In this document: positions 15,839 through 24,704 of the stretch, piece by piece
Layout of the letters: every line of letters starts with the position of its first letter
How positions within the stretch are numbered: position 1 is the first letter of the stretch
Assembly: GCA_937907395.1 (NCBI GenBank)
Contig: CALCII010000012.1
Span: 248,001 to 312,000, forward strand
DNA length: 64,000 nt
Reading direction: 5' to 3'
From: an uncultured Chitinophagaceae bacterium
GTDB taxonomy: Bacteria; Bacteroidota; Bacteroidia; Chitinophagales; Chitinophagaceae
Made by a program: the position numbers and the translations under genes
Notes under the pieces: generated by a model
The model's database searches: none
What the model saw: only the letters and a program-made list of their open reading frames with translations
Told to the model about the DNA's origin: nothing

Positions 15839-17356
15839 ATGAAAACGATCTACCTGGCCTTATGCGCTACTTTATTTTACGCCGGGTTTGCTAATGCGCA
15901 CCCTACTCCAACAACAAACGGAGCTGCAGCTGTAATCACTTCTTTTGACCCGATATCTGCAGCTCCCGGTGACACAGTTATCATTACAGGTTCCAATTTT
16001 ATAGGAGTGCAAACGGTTTTATTTGGTGGCGAAAATGCCATCTCATTCACCGTAAAAAACAGTACTACTATTATTGCTATTCCTGGCACAGGCAGTGTCA
16101 GTGGCAAAATTGTAGTTGAAACGGTGGCCTATGGCGATCCTGAAAAAGATGGCTTTATCATGGGCGCACTCTGGAAAGGAGGCTATAGTAAATTATGGAA
16201 CAACCCCGCCAACTGGGATCCTTTTCAGGTACCCGAAGTCAATGCGGCTATCAAGTTCAGCGCAACTGCCGCACGTGATCTGCAAATGGATATGAACCAC
16301 ACAACAGGTTATATCAATTTCAATGGCAGCAAACGCATTCTTATTCTTGGTAATTATAATCTTACGGCCACTGCTGTTAAAAACGCTTCAACAGATGCTT
16401 ATATACAAACCAATGGTTGTGGCAAACTCATCATTAATGTAGCAACAGGTAAAAGCATTTTGTTCCCCGTTGGTAACAGCTCTTACAATCCTGTAACAGT
16501 GGCCAACTCAACGGGCACTAATGATAATTTTTCTGCTCGTGTGCTGGATGAAATGTTTACCAATGGTACTACCGGCGGTATTGTTCCGCTGAGCAGGGTT
16601 ACCCGTAGCTGGGATATCACCAAATCAAATCCCAATACAGGCAGTGGTGTGAGTATGACGTTTTTCTGGGATGCAGCAAATGATGTGATTGGCTCTCCCG
16701 TTTATATGTCGCTCTTCCGCTTTGATTCCACAGCCGGATGGGCTCAACAAACCGGAACCACCAGCACTTCCACCAATAAACTCACTTATAGTAATTACAA
16801 AGGCGATATGACGTTGTTTGGTATTGCAAACAGTGCCGGGTCGCTTCCTTTAACATGGCTCAGCTTCAGTGGTATTATAAATCAACAAACAGCCACCCTC
16901 AACTGGAATACAGCTAACGAACAAAACACAAAAGATTTCCTCGTGCAACACAGTGTAAATGGCGTGCAATGGAACACAATAGGTGAGCTGGATGCAGCAG
17001 GCAACAGTACAAAAGCCGATTATTCATTCGTTCATCGTTCACCAGTGAGCGGCACCAACTACTACCGCCTCATTCAACGTGATGAAGATGGCAGAAGCAG
17101 CTACAGCAAAACCATTCAACTGGTATTACCCAAAACAAACCATACATTCAAAGTATTTCCCAACCCGGTAGTGAACGGACAAGTATTTATACAAACAACA
17201 GAACCAACAGACCTTATCATTTATAACAGCATTGGTGTACCCGTGATGAAAACAAGAGTACAAGCTGGTACACAACCCGTTTTTCTTAGTTCCGTGCCTA
17301 AAGGCTTGTATGTAGTACAGGCTGGTTTAAACAACGCCACAATAGTTGTTCAATAA
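15839..17356 (+). CDS. T9SS-exported protein with IPT/TIG domain
   Basis: 505 residues. The signal peptide ends at AGFANA. An IPT/TIG immunoglobulin-like domain at about 35-110 has ITSFDPISAAPGDTVIITGS. The middle part is of the G8/beta-sandwich style (WNNPANWDPFQVPEVN, then NNGSGKLIINVATGK-like text). A fibronectin-type segment, LPLTWLSFSGIINQQTATLN, leads to NYYRLIQRDEDGRSSYSKTI. The last ~75 residues are a type A T9SS sorting domain (FKVFPNPVVNGQVFI ... LIIYNSIG ... PKGLYVVQ). The protein is translocated across the outer membrane by the gliding-linked type IX system and attached or released there. Its exact role is unknown; the architecture suggests adhesion or matrix binding. Confidence 0.88.
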   Translation: MKTIYLALCATLFYAGFANAHPTPTTNGAAAVITSFDPISAAPGDTVIITGSNFIGVQTVLFGGENAISFTVKNSTTIIAIPGTGSVSGKIVVETVAYGDPEKDGFIMGALWKGGYSKLWNNPANWDPFQVPEVNAAIKFSATAARDLQMDMNHTTGYINFNGSKRILILGNYNLTATAVKNASTDAYIQTNGCGKLIINVATGKSILFPVGNSSYNPVTVANSTGTNDNFSARVLDEMFTNGTTGGIVPLSRVTRSWDITKSNPNTGSGVSMTFFWDAANDVIGSPVYMSLFRFDSTAGWAQQTGTTSTSTNKLTYSNYKGDMTLFGIANSAGSLPLTWLSFSGIINQQTATLNWNTANEQNTKDFLVQHSVNGVQWNTIGELDAAGNSTKADYSFVHRSPVSGTNYYRLIQRDEDGRSSYSKTIQLVLPKTNHTFKVFPNPVVNGQVFIQTTEPTDLIIYNSIGVPVMKTRVQAGTQPVFLSSVPKGLYVVQAGLNNATIVVQ

Positions 17357-17377
17357 CAACTTTGTTGTTTGGTTTGA

Positions 17378-17406
17378 AGCCGGTTCTTTTGAGCCGGCTT
17401 TTTTTA
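17378..17406 (+). terminator. Intrinsic terminator after the T9SS protein gene
   Basis: AGCCGGTTC / GAGCCGGCT stem with TTTT loop, followed by TTTTTTTATTTT, 22 bp after the stop codon. Confidence 0.85.
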
Positions 17407-17451
17407 TTTTCCTTTTCTACTTTTTTGTGGAAAAAGCAGAGCAAAAAGCCA

Positions 17452-17480
17452 CCCGGGATCGAATACAGCCCGATCCCGGG
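17452..17480. repeat. Perfect 10-bp inverted repeat
   Basis: CCCGGGATCG / CGATCCCGGG with a 9-base loop AATACAGCC. No T-run follows on either strand, so it is not a standard terminator. It lies between the convergent T9SS-protein and PhnB-like genes. Confidence 0.6.
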
Positions 17481-17543
17481 ATCAGCTCTGATTTCACTTT
17501 TGTATTATAGTACCAGATGGCATAAGAAAAAAATCCAACTTGA

Positions 17544-18155
17544 TTATTTCAGTTCTGAGAGAATTAACTTCTTCTGCTTTAATGTATTTTTTATTGCTTT
17601 CTCTCTAACCTTTGGATCTTCGCTGTTGATCAGGTCAAAATACTCAACCGGAACCACCTGCCACGACAAACCATATTTGTCTTTACACCATCCGCAAGAC
17701 GATTCTTGTCCGCCATTCGTTGTTAACGCATTCCAATAATAATCTACTTCCTCCTGGTCTTTGCAATTAATCACAAAAGAAACCGACTCGTTAAATTTGA
17801 AGTAGGGACCCGCAGCCAGAATACTGAATTCAATCCCATTAATTTCCATAATAGCAGTTTCAAAATCTCCTCCTCCCGCTTCTGGTGGATTTTTATACTT
17901 GTGATGCTCCTTCAGTTTCCCATCTTTAAAAATAGAAAGATAATAGTCTACTACTGCCTTTGCATCTGTTGTCTCAACCCAAAGGCAAGGTGTTATTTTT
18001 TGAGCAATCATACTTTTATTTTTAATGATTTTGCTGGTGTCTGTTGTAACATGGGATTCGTTGTTAGTGTTGCCCGCTTTCTTTGTATCACCTGGATTGG
18101 AACAGGAGACTGTTAAACTAATAACAATTGTTACCAAAAAGAATAATTTATTCAT
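17544..18155 (-). CDS. PhnB-like (VOC superfamily) domain lipoprotein
   Basis: 203 residues. The PhnB/3-dmu-9_3-mt type glyoxalase-fold domain starts at about residue 50 (MIAQKITPCLWVETTDAKA) and has DYYLSIFKDGKL, INGIEFSILAAGPYF, SVSFVINCKDQEEVDYYWN and CGWCKDKYGLSWQVVP (quoted in part), all standard for this family. The usual family start corresponds to the internal methionine at 49. Here, however, the frame continues upstream into a signal peptide with lipobox TVSC (Cys18) and a polar linker, so this copy is exported and lipid-anchored. Members of this family are mostly cytoplasmic, with unknown substrates. The AT-rich 3' end overlaps no neighbour. Confidence 0.85.
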   Translation of the reverse strand: MNKLFFLVTIVISLTVSCSNPGDTKKAGNTNNESHVTTDTSKIIKNKSMIAQKITPCLWVETTDAKAVVDYYLSIFKDGKLKEHHKYKNPPEAGGGDFETAIMEINGIEFSILAAGPYFKFNESVSFVINCKDQEEVDYYWNALTTNGGQESSCGWCKDKYGLSWQVVPVEYFDLINSEDPKVREKAIKNTLKQKKLILSELK

Positions 18156-18270
18156 TTATATACTATTTAGCAGGTTTGCCTGATATGTGAATGACATTCC
18201 TATTACCCACGACTTCCTTCTATCTCCTGTCTTCTATCTACTAACTTCTGCATTCCTCATTCCTTGTTCT

Positions 18271-21210
18271 TCATTCTGCATTCTTCTCCGCCTTATATAT
18301 CTCCTCCTGAATTTTTCCCCGTATATCCATGGTTACAATTTTTGTATTAGAACCACCATCCGGATAAACACGATTGCTCAGGAATATATAAACGAGTTTG
18401 CTCACAGGGTCGGCCCAAACGCAGGTGCCTGTATAACCCGTGTGGCCGAAGGTGGCAGGGGAAGCTGCCCTGCAGGGATAAGGTTGCTTTCTTGTTGCAT
18501 TATCACGTTCCGGTTTGTCAAAGCCCAATCCTCTCCTGCTATTGGCAGCTCCGTATGAGGTAAACAATGTTACGGTTGCCGGTTGAAAGAATTGCAGATT
18601 GCCAATAGAACCACCATTGCAGAGCAACTGCATTAACACCGCCATTTCATACGCTGTGCTGAACAAGCCTGCATGTCCGGCCATACCACCCATCATGGCA
18701 GCTGCAGGATCATGCACATCACCTCTTAACAATTGCCGGCGAAACGGCACTTCATTTTCTGTGGGAACAATACGGTCGGTTGTGATATGATTGCGGGGAA
18801 AGAAGCCAGTGGATTGCAATCCCAATGGTTCGTAAAATGTTTTCCGGACGTATGCATCTAGATTCATACCGGTGATTTGCTCCACCACTTCACCCAGAAA
18901 AATAAAATCATTATCGCTGTACACATACGCTCCTTTAGTTCCCAGTTCACTTTGCAGGATGCGTTGCTTCATCGTGTCGATCCAGTCTCTACGCATGTAC
19001 ATCTGCTCTGCCACACGAATATTGAATGAATCGCTCTTCATTTTTGTGTAGATTCCGTTATGCGGCACACCGCTGATGGTGTCTATCGTTTCTTTGTAAA
19101 AAGGGATCCATGACTTTAATCCGCCACGATGCAATAACAAATCTTCAATCAATATCCCTTCTTTATTACTACCCCTCACCCACGGTAAGTAATGACCCAG
19201 CGTTTGTTTGAGATCCAGCTTTCCTTCTTCATAAAGTTTCATCACCGCTAATGTGGTGGCCATGATTTTGGTAACCGAAGCCATATCAAACACCGCTTCT
19301 TCCTGCACCAGTTCGGTTCCATCGTAGGTATAGGTGCCATAGGCTTTTTCAAACACCACAGTTCCATCTTTCACAGCCAGCACCACACAGCCTGGAAAGG
19401 CTCTGGCATTGATGGCACCGGCAACTATGGAATCAACAGCTGTAAACTTTGTTTCGTCCTGTATGCGGCGTGGCAATAAGGCATTGTATCCTTCGTAATG
19501 TAATCCGGTTCCTGCTTTCATGTTTTCACAAACGGTAACGGGTAGGGTACCAAGCGGACGAATCTTTCCGGTTACCACATCAAACATCTTCGACTGTATC
19601 GCAGGAAGGTCTTCATAACCAATCATGATATTTTTTGCCTGGCAGAAATATCGGGCTGCATACGGATTGCCAAACAGAAGTAAAGAAGTACGGGGCAAAC
19701 GGATCAATGATTGCACCAGTTGCATAGCTGGTGTACTGATACCGAATTGATTGGACGGCCTTCTGCTGTAATTATGTACGCCCACAATCACCTGCCGGTA
19801 ATTATTCTCCATCATTTCCACCAATGAAGGAACCCGTCCGCCATCTTGTTTATAGTTGAAGAAAAACACATCGGCACCAAATTGCTCCCGCATAAGTTTG
19901 GTAATGGTATTGTCTTCAGAAATGCCTACGGCTATATATGCAATTTTAAAATCCTGTTTCTTGATTTTACGTAAGAACGATAAAGCAGATGCATTCACCG
20001 GAAAAACCAACTCGTCATTCTTCACCATTGTGATGGTTTGTTCTGCTATCTGCTGAATGAATGTATTGGTATTTGAATTGAGATCATTCACCAGGTTGGC
20101 TTCTTCAATTGGTTGTACATGGTCCAGTCCCGCAAGATATTTCGCCACCAGTACACGGTAAACCCGGCTGTCGATTTCATCCCAGCTCAGTTTCTTTTTC
20201 TTAATGGCTTTTTTAATTTTTTCAATTGCTGTGGGAATTTGTTCCGGCAAGCAGAGTAAATCATTTCCGGCTATCAATGCCTGAACAGAGGCTTCACCAT
20301 CCGGAAAAAATTTTGTCACACCTTTCATTTCCAAACCATCGGTTATAATCAATCCTTTAAACTGTAATTCATCCCGCAACAGTTTTGTTACATTGTTATA
20401 CGAAAGTGATGTTGCAATATTTTTTGTGTTATCAATCGCAGGAATGTATAAATGTCCCACCATAACAGAATGTACGTTCTCACGAATCATTTCACGGAAC
20501 GGATGCAATTCCAGCGAATCCAATTCTGATCTTGATTTCTGAATCACCGGTAAATCAAAGTGGCTATCTGTTTCTGTATCTCCATGCCCGGGAAAATGTT
20601 TGGCACAGGTCATAATGCCCACATCATTCATTCCTTTCATGAGTTGCACACCAAAGAGCGACACTTTGTATTTGTCTTCTCCAAAAGAACGATCATTGAT
20701 CACCGGGTTGTTGGGATTGTTGTTCACATCCACCACCGGGGCATAGTTCAAATGAACGCCCATGCGTCGGCATTGAATACCAATGACCCGGCCATAGGTG
20801 TAGGCCAGCGCCGCATCGGGAGCAGCACCCAGCATGAGTTGTTTGGGAAGCGGCAACACACTATCGAGCCGCATGCCTAATCCCCACTCGGCATCAATCG
20901 TAATAAGTAAGGGTGTTTGTGCAATTTGCTGGTAATAGTTGGTGAGTCGTGCCTGCCGTACCGGTCCGCCCTGGAAAAAACAAAGTCCGCCCACATTGTA
21001 GGTACGGATCAGATCTGTTACCTGCTGTACATGACCGGCACCGAGGTTGCTATGTGCCCGGATGATCATGAGTTGAGCAATGCGCTGTTCTTTAGTAAGC
21101 GAATGCAACACACTATCGGCCCAAAGCCGGGCTTTCTCTTCACGGGTTTGCGCAACAGTAACTGCAACCAGGAATAAGGCAATAAAGGCAGAAAAAAAAC
21201 GCTTCATCAA
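18271..21210 (-). CDS. Glycoside hydrolase family 3 / serine hydrolase fusion
   Basis: 979 residues with a signal peptide (AVTVAQ). The N-terminal GH3 domain (about 35-365) is NagZ-like, with AKHFPGHGDTETDSHFD (203-219, containing the His of the catalytic dyad) and the Asp nucleophile in IITDGLEMKG (Asp291). A GH3 C-terminal-like segment spans about 385-565. From about 590 a class C beta-lactamase/CubicO-type hydrolase follows: Ser645-Val-Thr-Lys648, Tyr764-Ser-Asp766 and GHTGYTGT. NagZ-type enzymes release N-acetylglucosamine from peptidoglycan fragments, while the second domain may cleave D-amino-acid or ester bonds, so joint muropeptide processing is a reasonable inference. The 3' end runs into TTCTGCATT-like repeats. 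Confidence 0.9.
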   Translation of the reverse strand: MMKRFFSAFIALFLVAVTVAQTREEKARLWADSVLHSLTKEQRIAQLMIIRAHSNLGAGHVQQVTDLIRTYNVGGLCFFQGGPVRQARLTNYYQQIAQTPLLITIDAEWGLGMRLDSVLPLPKQLMLGAAPDAALAYTYGRVIGIQCRRMGVHLNYAPVVDVNNNPNNPVINDRSFGEDKYKVSLFGVQLMKGMNDVGIMTCAKHFPGHGDTETDSHFDLPVIQKSRSELDSLELHPFREMIRENVHSVMVGHLYIPAIDNTKNIATSLSYNNVTKLLRDELQFKGLIITDGLEMKGVTKFFPDGEASVQALIAGNDLLCLPEQIPTAIEKIKKAIKKKKLSWDEIDSRVYRVLVAKYLAGLDHVQPIEEANLVNDLNSNTNTFIQQIAEQTITMVKNDELVFPVNASALSFLRKIKKQDFKIAYIAVGISEDNTITKLMREQFGADVFFFNYKQDGGRVPSLVEMMENNYRQVIVGVHNYSRRPSNQFGISTPAMQLVQSLIRLPRTSLLLFGNPYAARYFCQAKNIMIGYEDLPAIQSKMFDVVTGKIRPLGTLPVTVCENMKAGTGLHYEGYNALLPRRIQDETKFTAVDSIVAGAINARAFPGCVVLAVKDGTVVFEKAYGTYTYDGTELVQEEAVFDMASVTKIMATTLAVMKLYEEGKLDLKQTLGHYLPWVRGSNKEGILIEDLLLHRGGLKSWIPFYKETIDTISGVPHNGIYTKMKSDSFNIRVAEQMYMRRDWIDTMKQRILQSELGTKGAYVYSDNDFIFLGEVVEQITGMNLDAYVRKTFYEPLGLQSTGFFPRNHITTDRIVPTENEVPFRRQLLRGDVHDPAAAMMGGMAGHAGLFSTAYEMAVLMQLLCNGGSIGNLQFFQPATVTLFTSYGAANSRRGLGFDKPERDNATRKQPYPCRAASPATFGHTGYTGTCVWADPVSKLVYIFLSNRVYPDGGSNTKIVTMDIRGKIQEEIYKAEKNAE

Positions 21211-21270
21211 TGATTCTCTTCGTTCGTTTAAAGGTAGCGAATTATCTTCGGGAGGTTGGTTGAAGTAATG

Positions 21271-21278
21271 TAAATTTG
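21271..21278 (+). promoter_or_regulatory. -7 box of mutL
   Basis: TAAATTTG, a perfect match to TAnnTTTG, 24 bases before the GTG start at 21303. A transcript from here would begin at about 21284 and include the AAGGGAGG ribosome binding site. This excludes the TTG at 21276 as start. Confidence 0.5.
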
Positions 21279-21287
21279 CCGCTTTGC

Positions 21288-21295
21288 AAGGGAGG
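21288..21295 (+). promoter_or_regulatory. Shine-Dalgarno sequence that sets the mutL start
   Basis: AAGGGAGG lies 7 bases before GTG 21303. Strong SD sequences are rare in Bacteroidota, so this one supports the GTG over the upstream TTG. Confidence 0.6.
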
Positions 21296-21302
21296 AAAAC
21301 AA

Positions 21303-23156
21303 GTGCCGGATATCATTCAATTATTACCTGATCATATAGCGAACCAGATTGCTGCTGGTGAAGTGATTCAACGCCCCGCCAGTGCGGTGAAAGAATTGCT
21401 GGAGAATGCAGTGGACGCAGGTGCCACCGATATCCAGCTGATTGTGCAGGATGCAGGCAAGCAACTCATCCAGGTGATTGATAACGGTAAAGGCATGAGC
21501 GAAACCGATGCACGCATGGCGTTTGAACGGCACGCCACTTCCAAAATCAGGGCGATTGATGATTTGTTCCGCATTAAAACCATGGGCTTCCGTGGTGAAG
21601 CGCTGGCTTCGATTGCAGCGGTGGCGCAGGTGGAAATCAAAACCAAACGTGCAGAAGATACCGCAGGTACATTTCTTGAAATTGAAAACAGTGTGGTGAA
21701 GCGGCAGGAACCGGTGGCAACACCAACAGGCACCAGCATTGCCATGAAGAATTTGTTTTTCAATGTACCGGCCCGCAGAAACTTCTTAAAAAGCAATGCA
21801 GCCGAAATGCGGCATATTGTGGATGAGTTTATCCGTGTTGCGATGGCGTATCCTGAATTGTTTTTTTCGCTCAATGCAAACGGACAGGAACTATTCCATC
21901 TCGAAAAAGGAACGCTCAAGCAGCGCATTGTACAATTGCTGGGCAACCAGTACAACGCCAAACTGGTATCGGTGGGCGAACATACCGATTACATGAATAT
22001 TTACGGTTTCATTGGCAAGCCGGAAACAGCTAAGAAAACCAGAGGCGATCAGTACTTCTTTGTAAACAACCGTTTCATTAAGAGTGCTTATCTCAATCAT
22101 GCAGTGGCCAGTGCGTTCCAGGAAATGATTGCAACCGATAGTTTCCCTGCATACGTTTTATTTATTGATCTCGATCCTTCACAGGTGGATGTAAACGTAC
22201 ATCCCACCAAACAGGAGATCAAGTTTGAAGATGAAAAAATTGTATATGCATTTGTGCAGGCAGCGGTGAAGCATGCACTGGCACAGTTCAGCATTACACC
22301 GGCGCTTGATTTTGATTTAGATCCGGGCATACAAAGACTGGATGCGGTGAGCAAACCGTTTACCGATGATCAGAAAGCGGCAGCATCTTCCTCCTCATTG
22401 TACCAGACATTCACACAGAAACATGCGGCGCATAAAATTGATCCTTCCTACAAAAGCGAACTGAAGCACTGGCGTGAATTTTATGAAGCCGGAACAAACG
22501 ACTCTTCAGCAGATCGTTTACCCATTGCCGGTAGTACTCCGGAATCTACACCGGTGCAGGCATCGGCAATTGAACAACAGGGCTTCGTTACCGAAGGTGA
22601 ATTCCACCAGCTGCACAACACCTATATTACTGCCGCTACGCAGAAGGGAATCATGCTGATTCATCAGCAAAATGCACACGAACGTATTTTATATGAAAAG
22701 TACCAGCAGGCTGTGGGTGGCAAACAAATAGCAGTACAGCAAAGTTTGTTCCCTTCCACCATCAATCTCTCCACGCAAGACACGGTATTACTGAATGAAC
22801 TGTTGCCCGATATGCAGCAGCTGGGTTATCACATTGAACCGTTTGGCAAAAATGCATTTGTGATACAAGGAACTCCTGCCGATGTGGAACAGGGAAATGA
22901 AAGCATGGCTATTGAATTATTACTGGAACAGGTGAAGCATTTCAGCACTGATCTCAAATTCAGCAGAAGGGAAAAACTGGTTCGTTCGCTGGCACGGCAA
23001 CACAGTATTAAAGCCGGACGAACACTTTCTCAAAAAGAAATGAAACAACTGGTGGAACAATTGTTCAACTGTGAGCAACCCAATGTTACTGCCAATGGTT
23101 ATCCTACTTATACAGAAATGAAGAAAGACGATCTCGAACGTCTCTTTGGCCGTTAA
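21303..23156 (+). CDS. mutL: DNA mismatch repair protein MutL
   Basis: 617 residues from GTG 21303, giving the normal family start (V/M)PDIIQLLPDHIANQIAAG. GHKL ATPase motifs: ELLENAVDAGA, IDNGKGM and TMGFRGEALASIA; VDVNVHPTKQEIKF ends the N-terminal half. The C-terminal dimerisation domain begins near LHNTYITAATQKG. The endonuclease motif that reads DQHAxxExxxxE in nicking MutL proteins is HQQNAHERILYE here, with the first Asp replaced by His, so nicking activity is uncertain. MutL links MutS mismatch recognition to strand removal. The gene ends 4 bp inside the convergent dacB-like gene. Confidence 0.95.
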   Translation: MPDIIQLLPDHIANQIAAGEVIQRPASAVKELLENAVDAGATDIQLIVQDAGKQLIQVIDNGKGMSETDARMAFERHATSKIRAIDDLFRIKTMGFRGEALASIAAVAQVEIKTKRAEDTAGTFLEIENSVVKRQEPVATPTGTSIAMKNLFFNVPARRNFLKSNAAEMRHIVDEFIRVAMAYPELFFSLNANGQELFHLEKGTLKQRIVQLLGNQYNAKLVSVGEHTDYMNIYGFIGKPETAKKTRGDQYFFVNNRFIKSAYLNHAVASAFQEMIATDSFPAYVLFIDLDPSQVDVNVHPTKQEIKFEDEKIVYAFVQAAVKHALAQFSITPALDFDLDPGIQRLDAVSKPFTDDQKAAASSSSLYQTFTQKHAAHKIDPSYKSELKHWREFYEAGTNDSSADRLPIAGSTPESTPVQASAIEQQGFVTEGEFHQLHNTYITAATQKGIMLIHQQNAHERILYEKYQQAVGGKQIAVQQSLFPSTINLSTQDTVLLNELLPDMQQLGYHIEPFGKNAFVIQGTPADVEQGNESMAIELLLEQVKHFSTDLKFSRREKLVRSLARQHSIKAGRTLSQKEMKQLVEQLFNCEQPNVTANGYPTYTEMKKDDLERLFGR

Positions 23157-24490
23157 TAATTTTCACGAACCGATTTCAAAAAACGTTCCACTGCTTTACG
23201 CACAGCCGTTGCAGTAGTGTTATGGTTGTTGACTAATACAGAAAAGATGAGCAACCGGTTCTTTTTTGTAATGATGTATCCGCTTAAAGAAACCTGTCCG
23301 CTTAGTGTTCCCGTTTTTGCAAACACAAACCCCTTTTCATTGACAAAATAATTGCGGAGCGATGCTTGTCCGCCCGTAGGAAACAGTTCCTTCATCCGTT
23401 CCATTCCAAACTCCTGTTGCAGTTTGTTGAGCAGCCACACAAAATCTTCCGGTGAGAAAAGATTGTAGCGGCTGAGCCCGCTTCCATCCACCCAACGGGG
23501 GCGTTGCGGCAATTCTTTATAAACCGTTTTCAGCAATGAATCTATGAGCAGCTGTTCATTCATTTGTCCCAGCAATACATGGCTTACCATCAGCAGCGTT
23601 TGCTCGGCAAAGAAATTATCACTGGTGTGCATCATAGGTTTGAACAAAGAATCAACCGGCTGCGAATAAATGGTGCGCCAGTTATGTTTGGTTGGAAAAG
23701 CACCTTCATTCAGAATGATTTCCTTCTGTAGTGTGTCTTTGATAAAAGACAGTGCAGTTTTAATACCATCGGTTACAAACGGAACGCTCAATTCCTTCTT
23801 CATTTCTTTTCCTTCGATGATGGTATAGTAATTAGCATCCTGCGGACGAACCACCTGGAACGTCTCCGATCTTCCGGTGGAAAATTTAATATCCCATTGA
23901 ATCTCGGGTTCTGAATACAAGAACAATGATGTATCGGTTTCACCTTCTTTTTCGGTCACTAATTTTTCAAGAGTCCATTTAATGAGGTTATTGTAAACAG
24001 GAAGAGGACTCCGTTCCTGGTTGAAAGCATATAGATAATCATCCCATGACCAACCTTTTCCCAAAGCTGTCGTATTCCAGTTGGCACTGCTGATGAGCAA
24101 TGGTTTCTGTTGCTGCTTTAAAAATTCGAAGACCGGTTGTTGCAGGTAGTCGGGATGCAGGAAGGTAGGATCACCGGCAGGAAGCAGGTATACTGTGTCT
24201 TTCTGTTCATCGGCCAGCATACCGGGCAAACGTTCACCAAGATATTTCATACCTGCATACAACGTAGCAATTTTTACATTGCTCGCCGGAACAAACAAGC
24301 GGTTACTGTTGTGCTTCACTAAATAGCTGCCTGTCTGTGGATCAAAGATGGCAATTCCTGTGTGAGCCTGAGACAAAGATGAATCATTCAGTAAATTCCG
24401 GGTAATCGTTTTTGAAATCTGTTTTGAAGCCGTGCATGAAATCAGAAAAACAGACACCAGTAAAGAAACTATGATGGAGGAACGCTTCAT
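23153..24490 (-). CDS. dacB: D-alanyl-D-alanine carboxypeptidase/endopeptidase, PBP4 type
   Basis: 445 residues. The lipobox is LISC (Cys19), which would make it a lipoprotein. The penicillin-binding motifs are Ser70-Asn-Val-Lys73 in VPASNVKIATLY, a WVDGSGLSRYN block typical of peptidase family S13, and KTG in FAKTGTLSG. The protein trims or opens peptide cross-links in the periplasmic peptidoglycan. Its order next to a GH3/serine hydrolase fusion points to local wall recycling, though mutL lies between them. The 3' end overlaps mutL by 4 bp, convergent. Confidence 0.92.
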   Translation of the reverse strand: MKRSSIIVSLLVSVFLISCTASKQISKTITRNLLNDSSLSQAHTGIAIFDPQTGSYLVKHNSNRLFVPASNVKIATLYAGMKYLGERLPGMLADEQKDTVYLLPAGDPTFLHPDYLQQPVFEFLKQQQKPLLISSANWNTTALGKGWSWDDYLYAFNQERSPLPVYNNLIKWTLEKLVTEKEGETDTSLFLYSEPEIQWDIKFSTGRSETFQVVRPQDANYYTIIEGKEMKKELSVPFVTDGIKTALSFIKDTLQKEIILNEGAFPTKHNWRTIYSQPVDSLFKPMMHTSDNFFAEQTLLMVSHVLLGQMNEQLLIDSLLKTVYKELPQRPRWVDGSGLSRYNLFSPEDFVWLLNKLQQEFGMERMKELFPTGGQASLRNYFVNEKGFVFAKTGTLSGQVSLSGYIITKKNRLLIFSVLVNNHNTTATAVRKAVERFLKSVRENY

Positions 24491-24704
24491 TGGAGAATGA
24501 AGATAATTGAAATATAATTTTCACAGCTTTTTTAACAATCACATCTATAAAAAAGCATTTACTCCGTTGAAAGCTAAGGACACATTATTCCACCTCAATT
24601 TTTATACCCTCTCTTCTCAATTCCATTTTGTATTCCGTTCATTGATTTGTATTTTTAAAGCATTGCGAATGCTACGAATTATTCATGCTTAAAACACGAC
24701 GATT

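Noticed and set aside
17362..17739. 125-codon plus-strand frame after the T9SS gene
   Set aside because: Runs through a terminator and then antisense to the PhnB-like gene; no family pattern.
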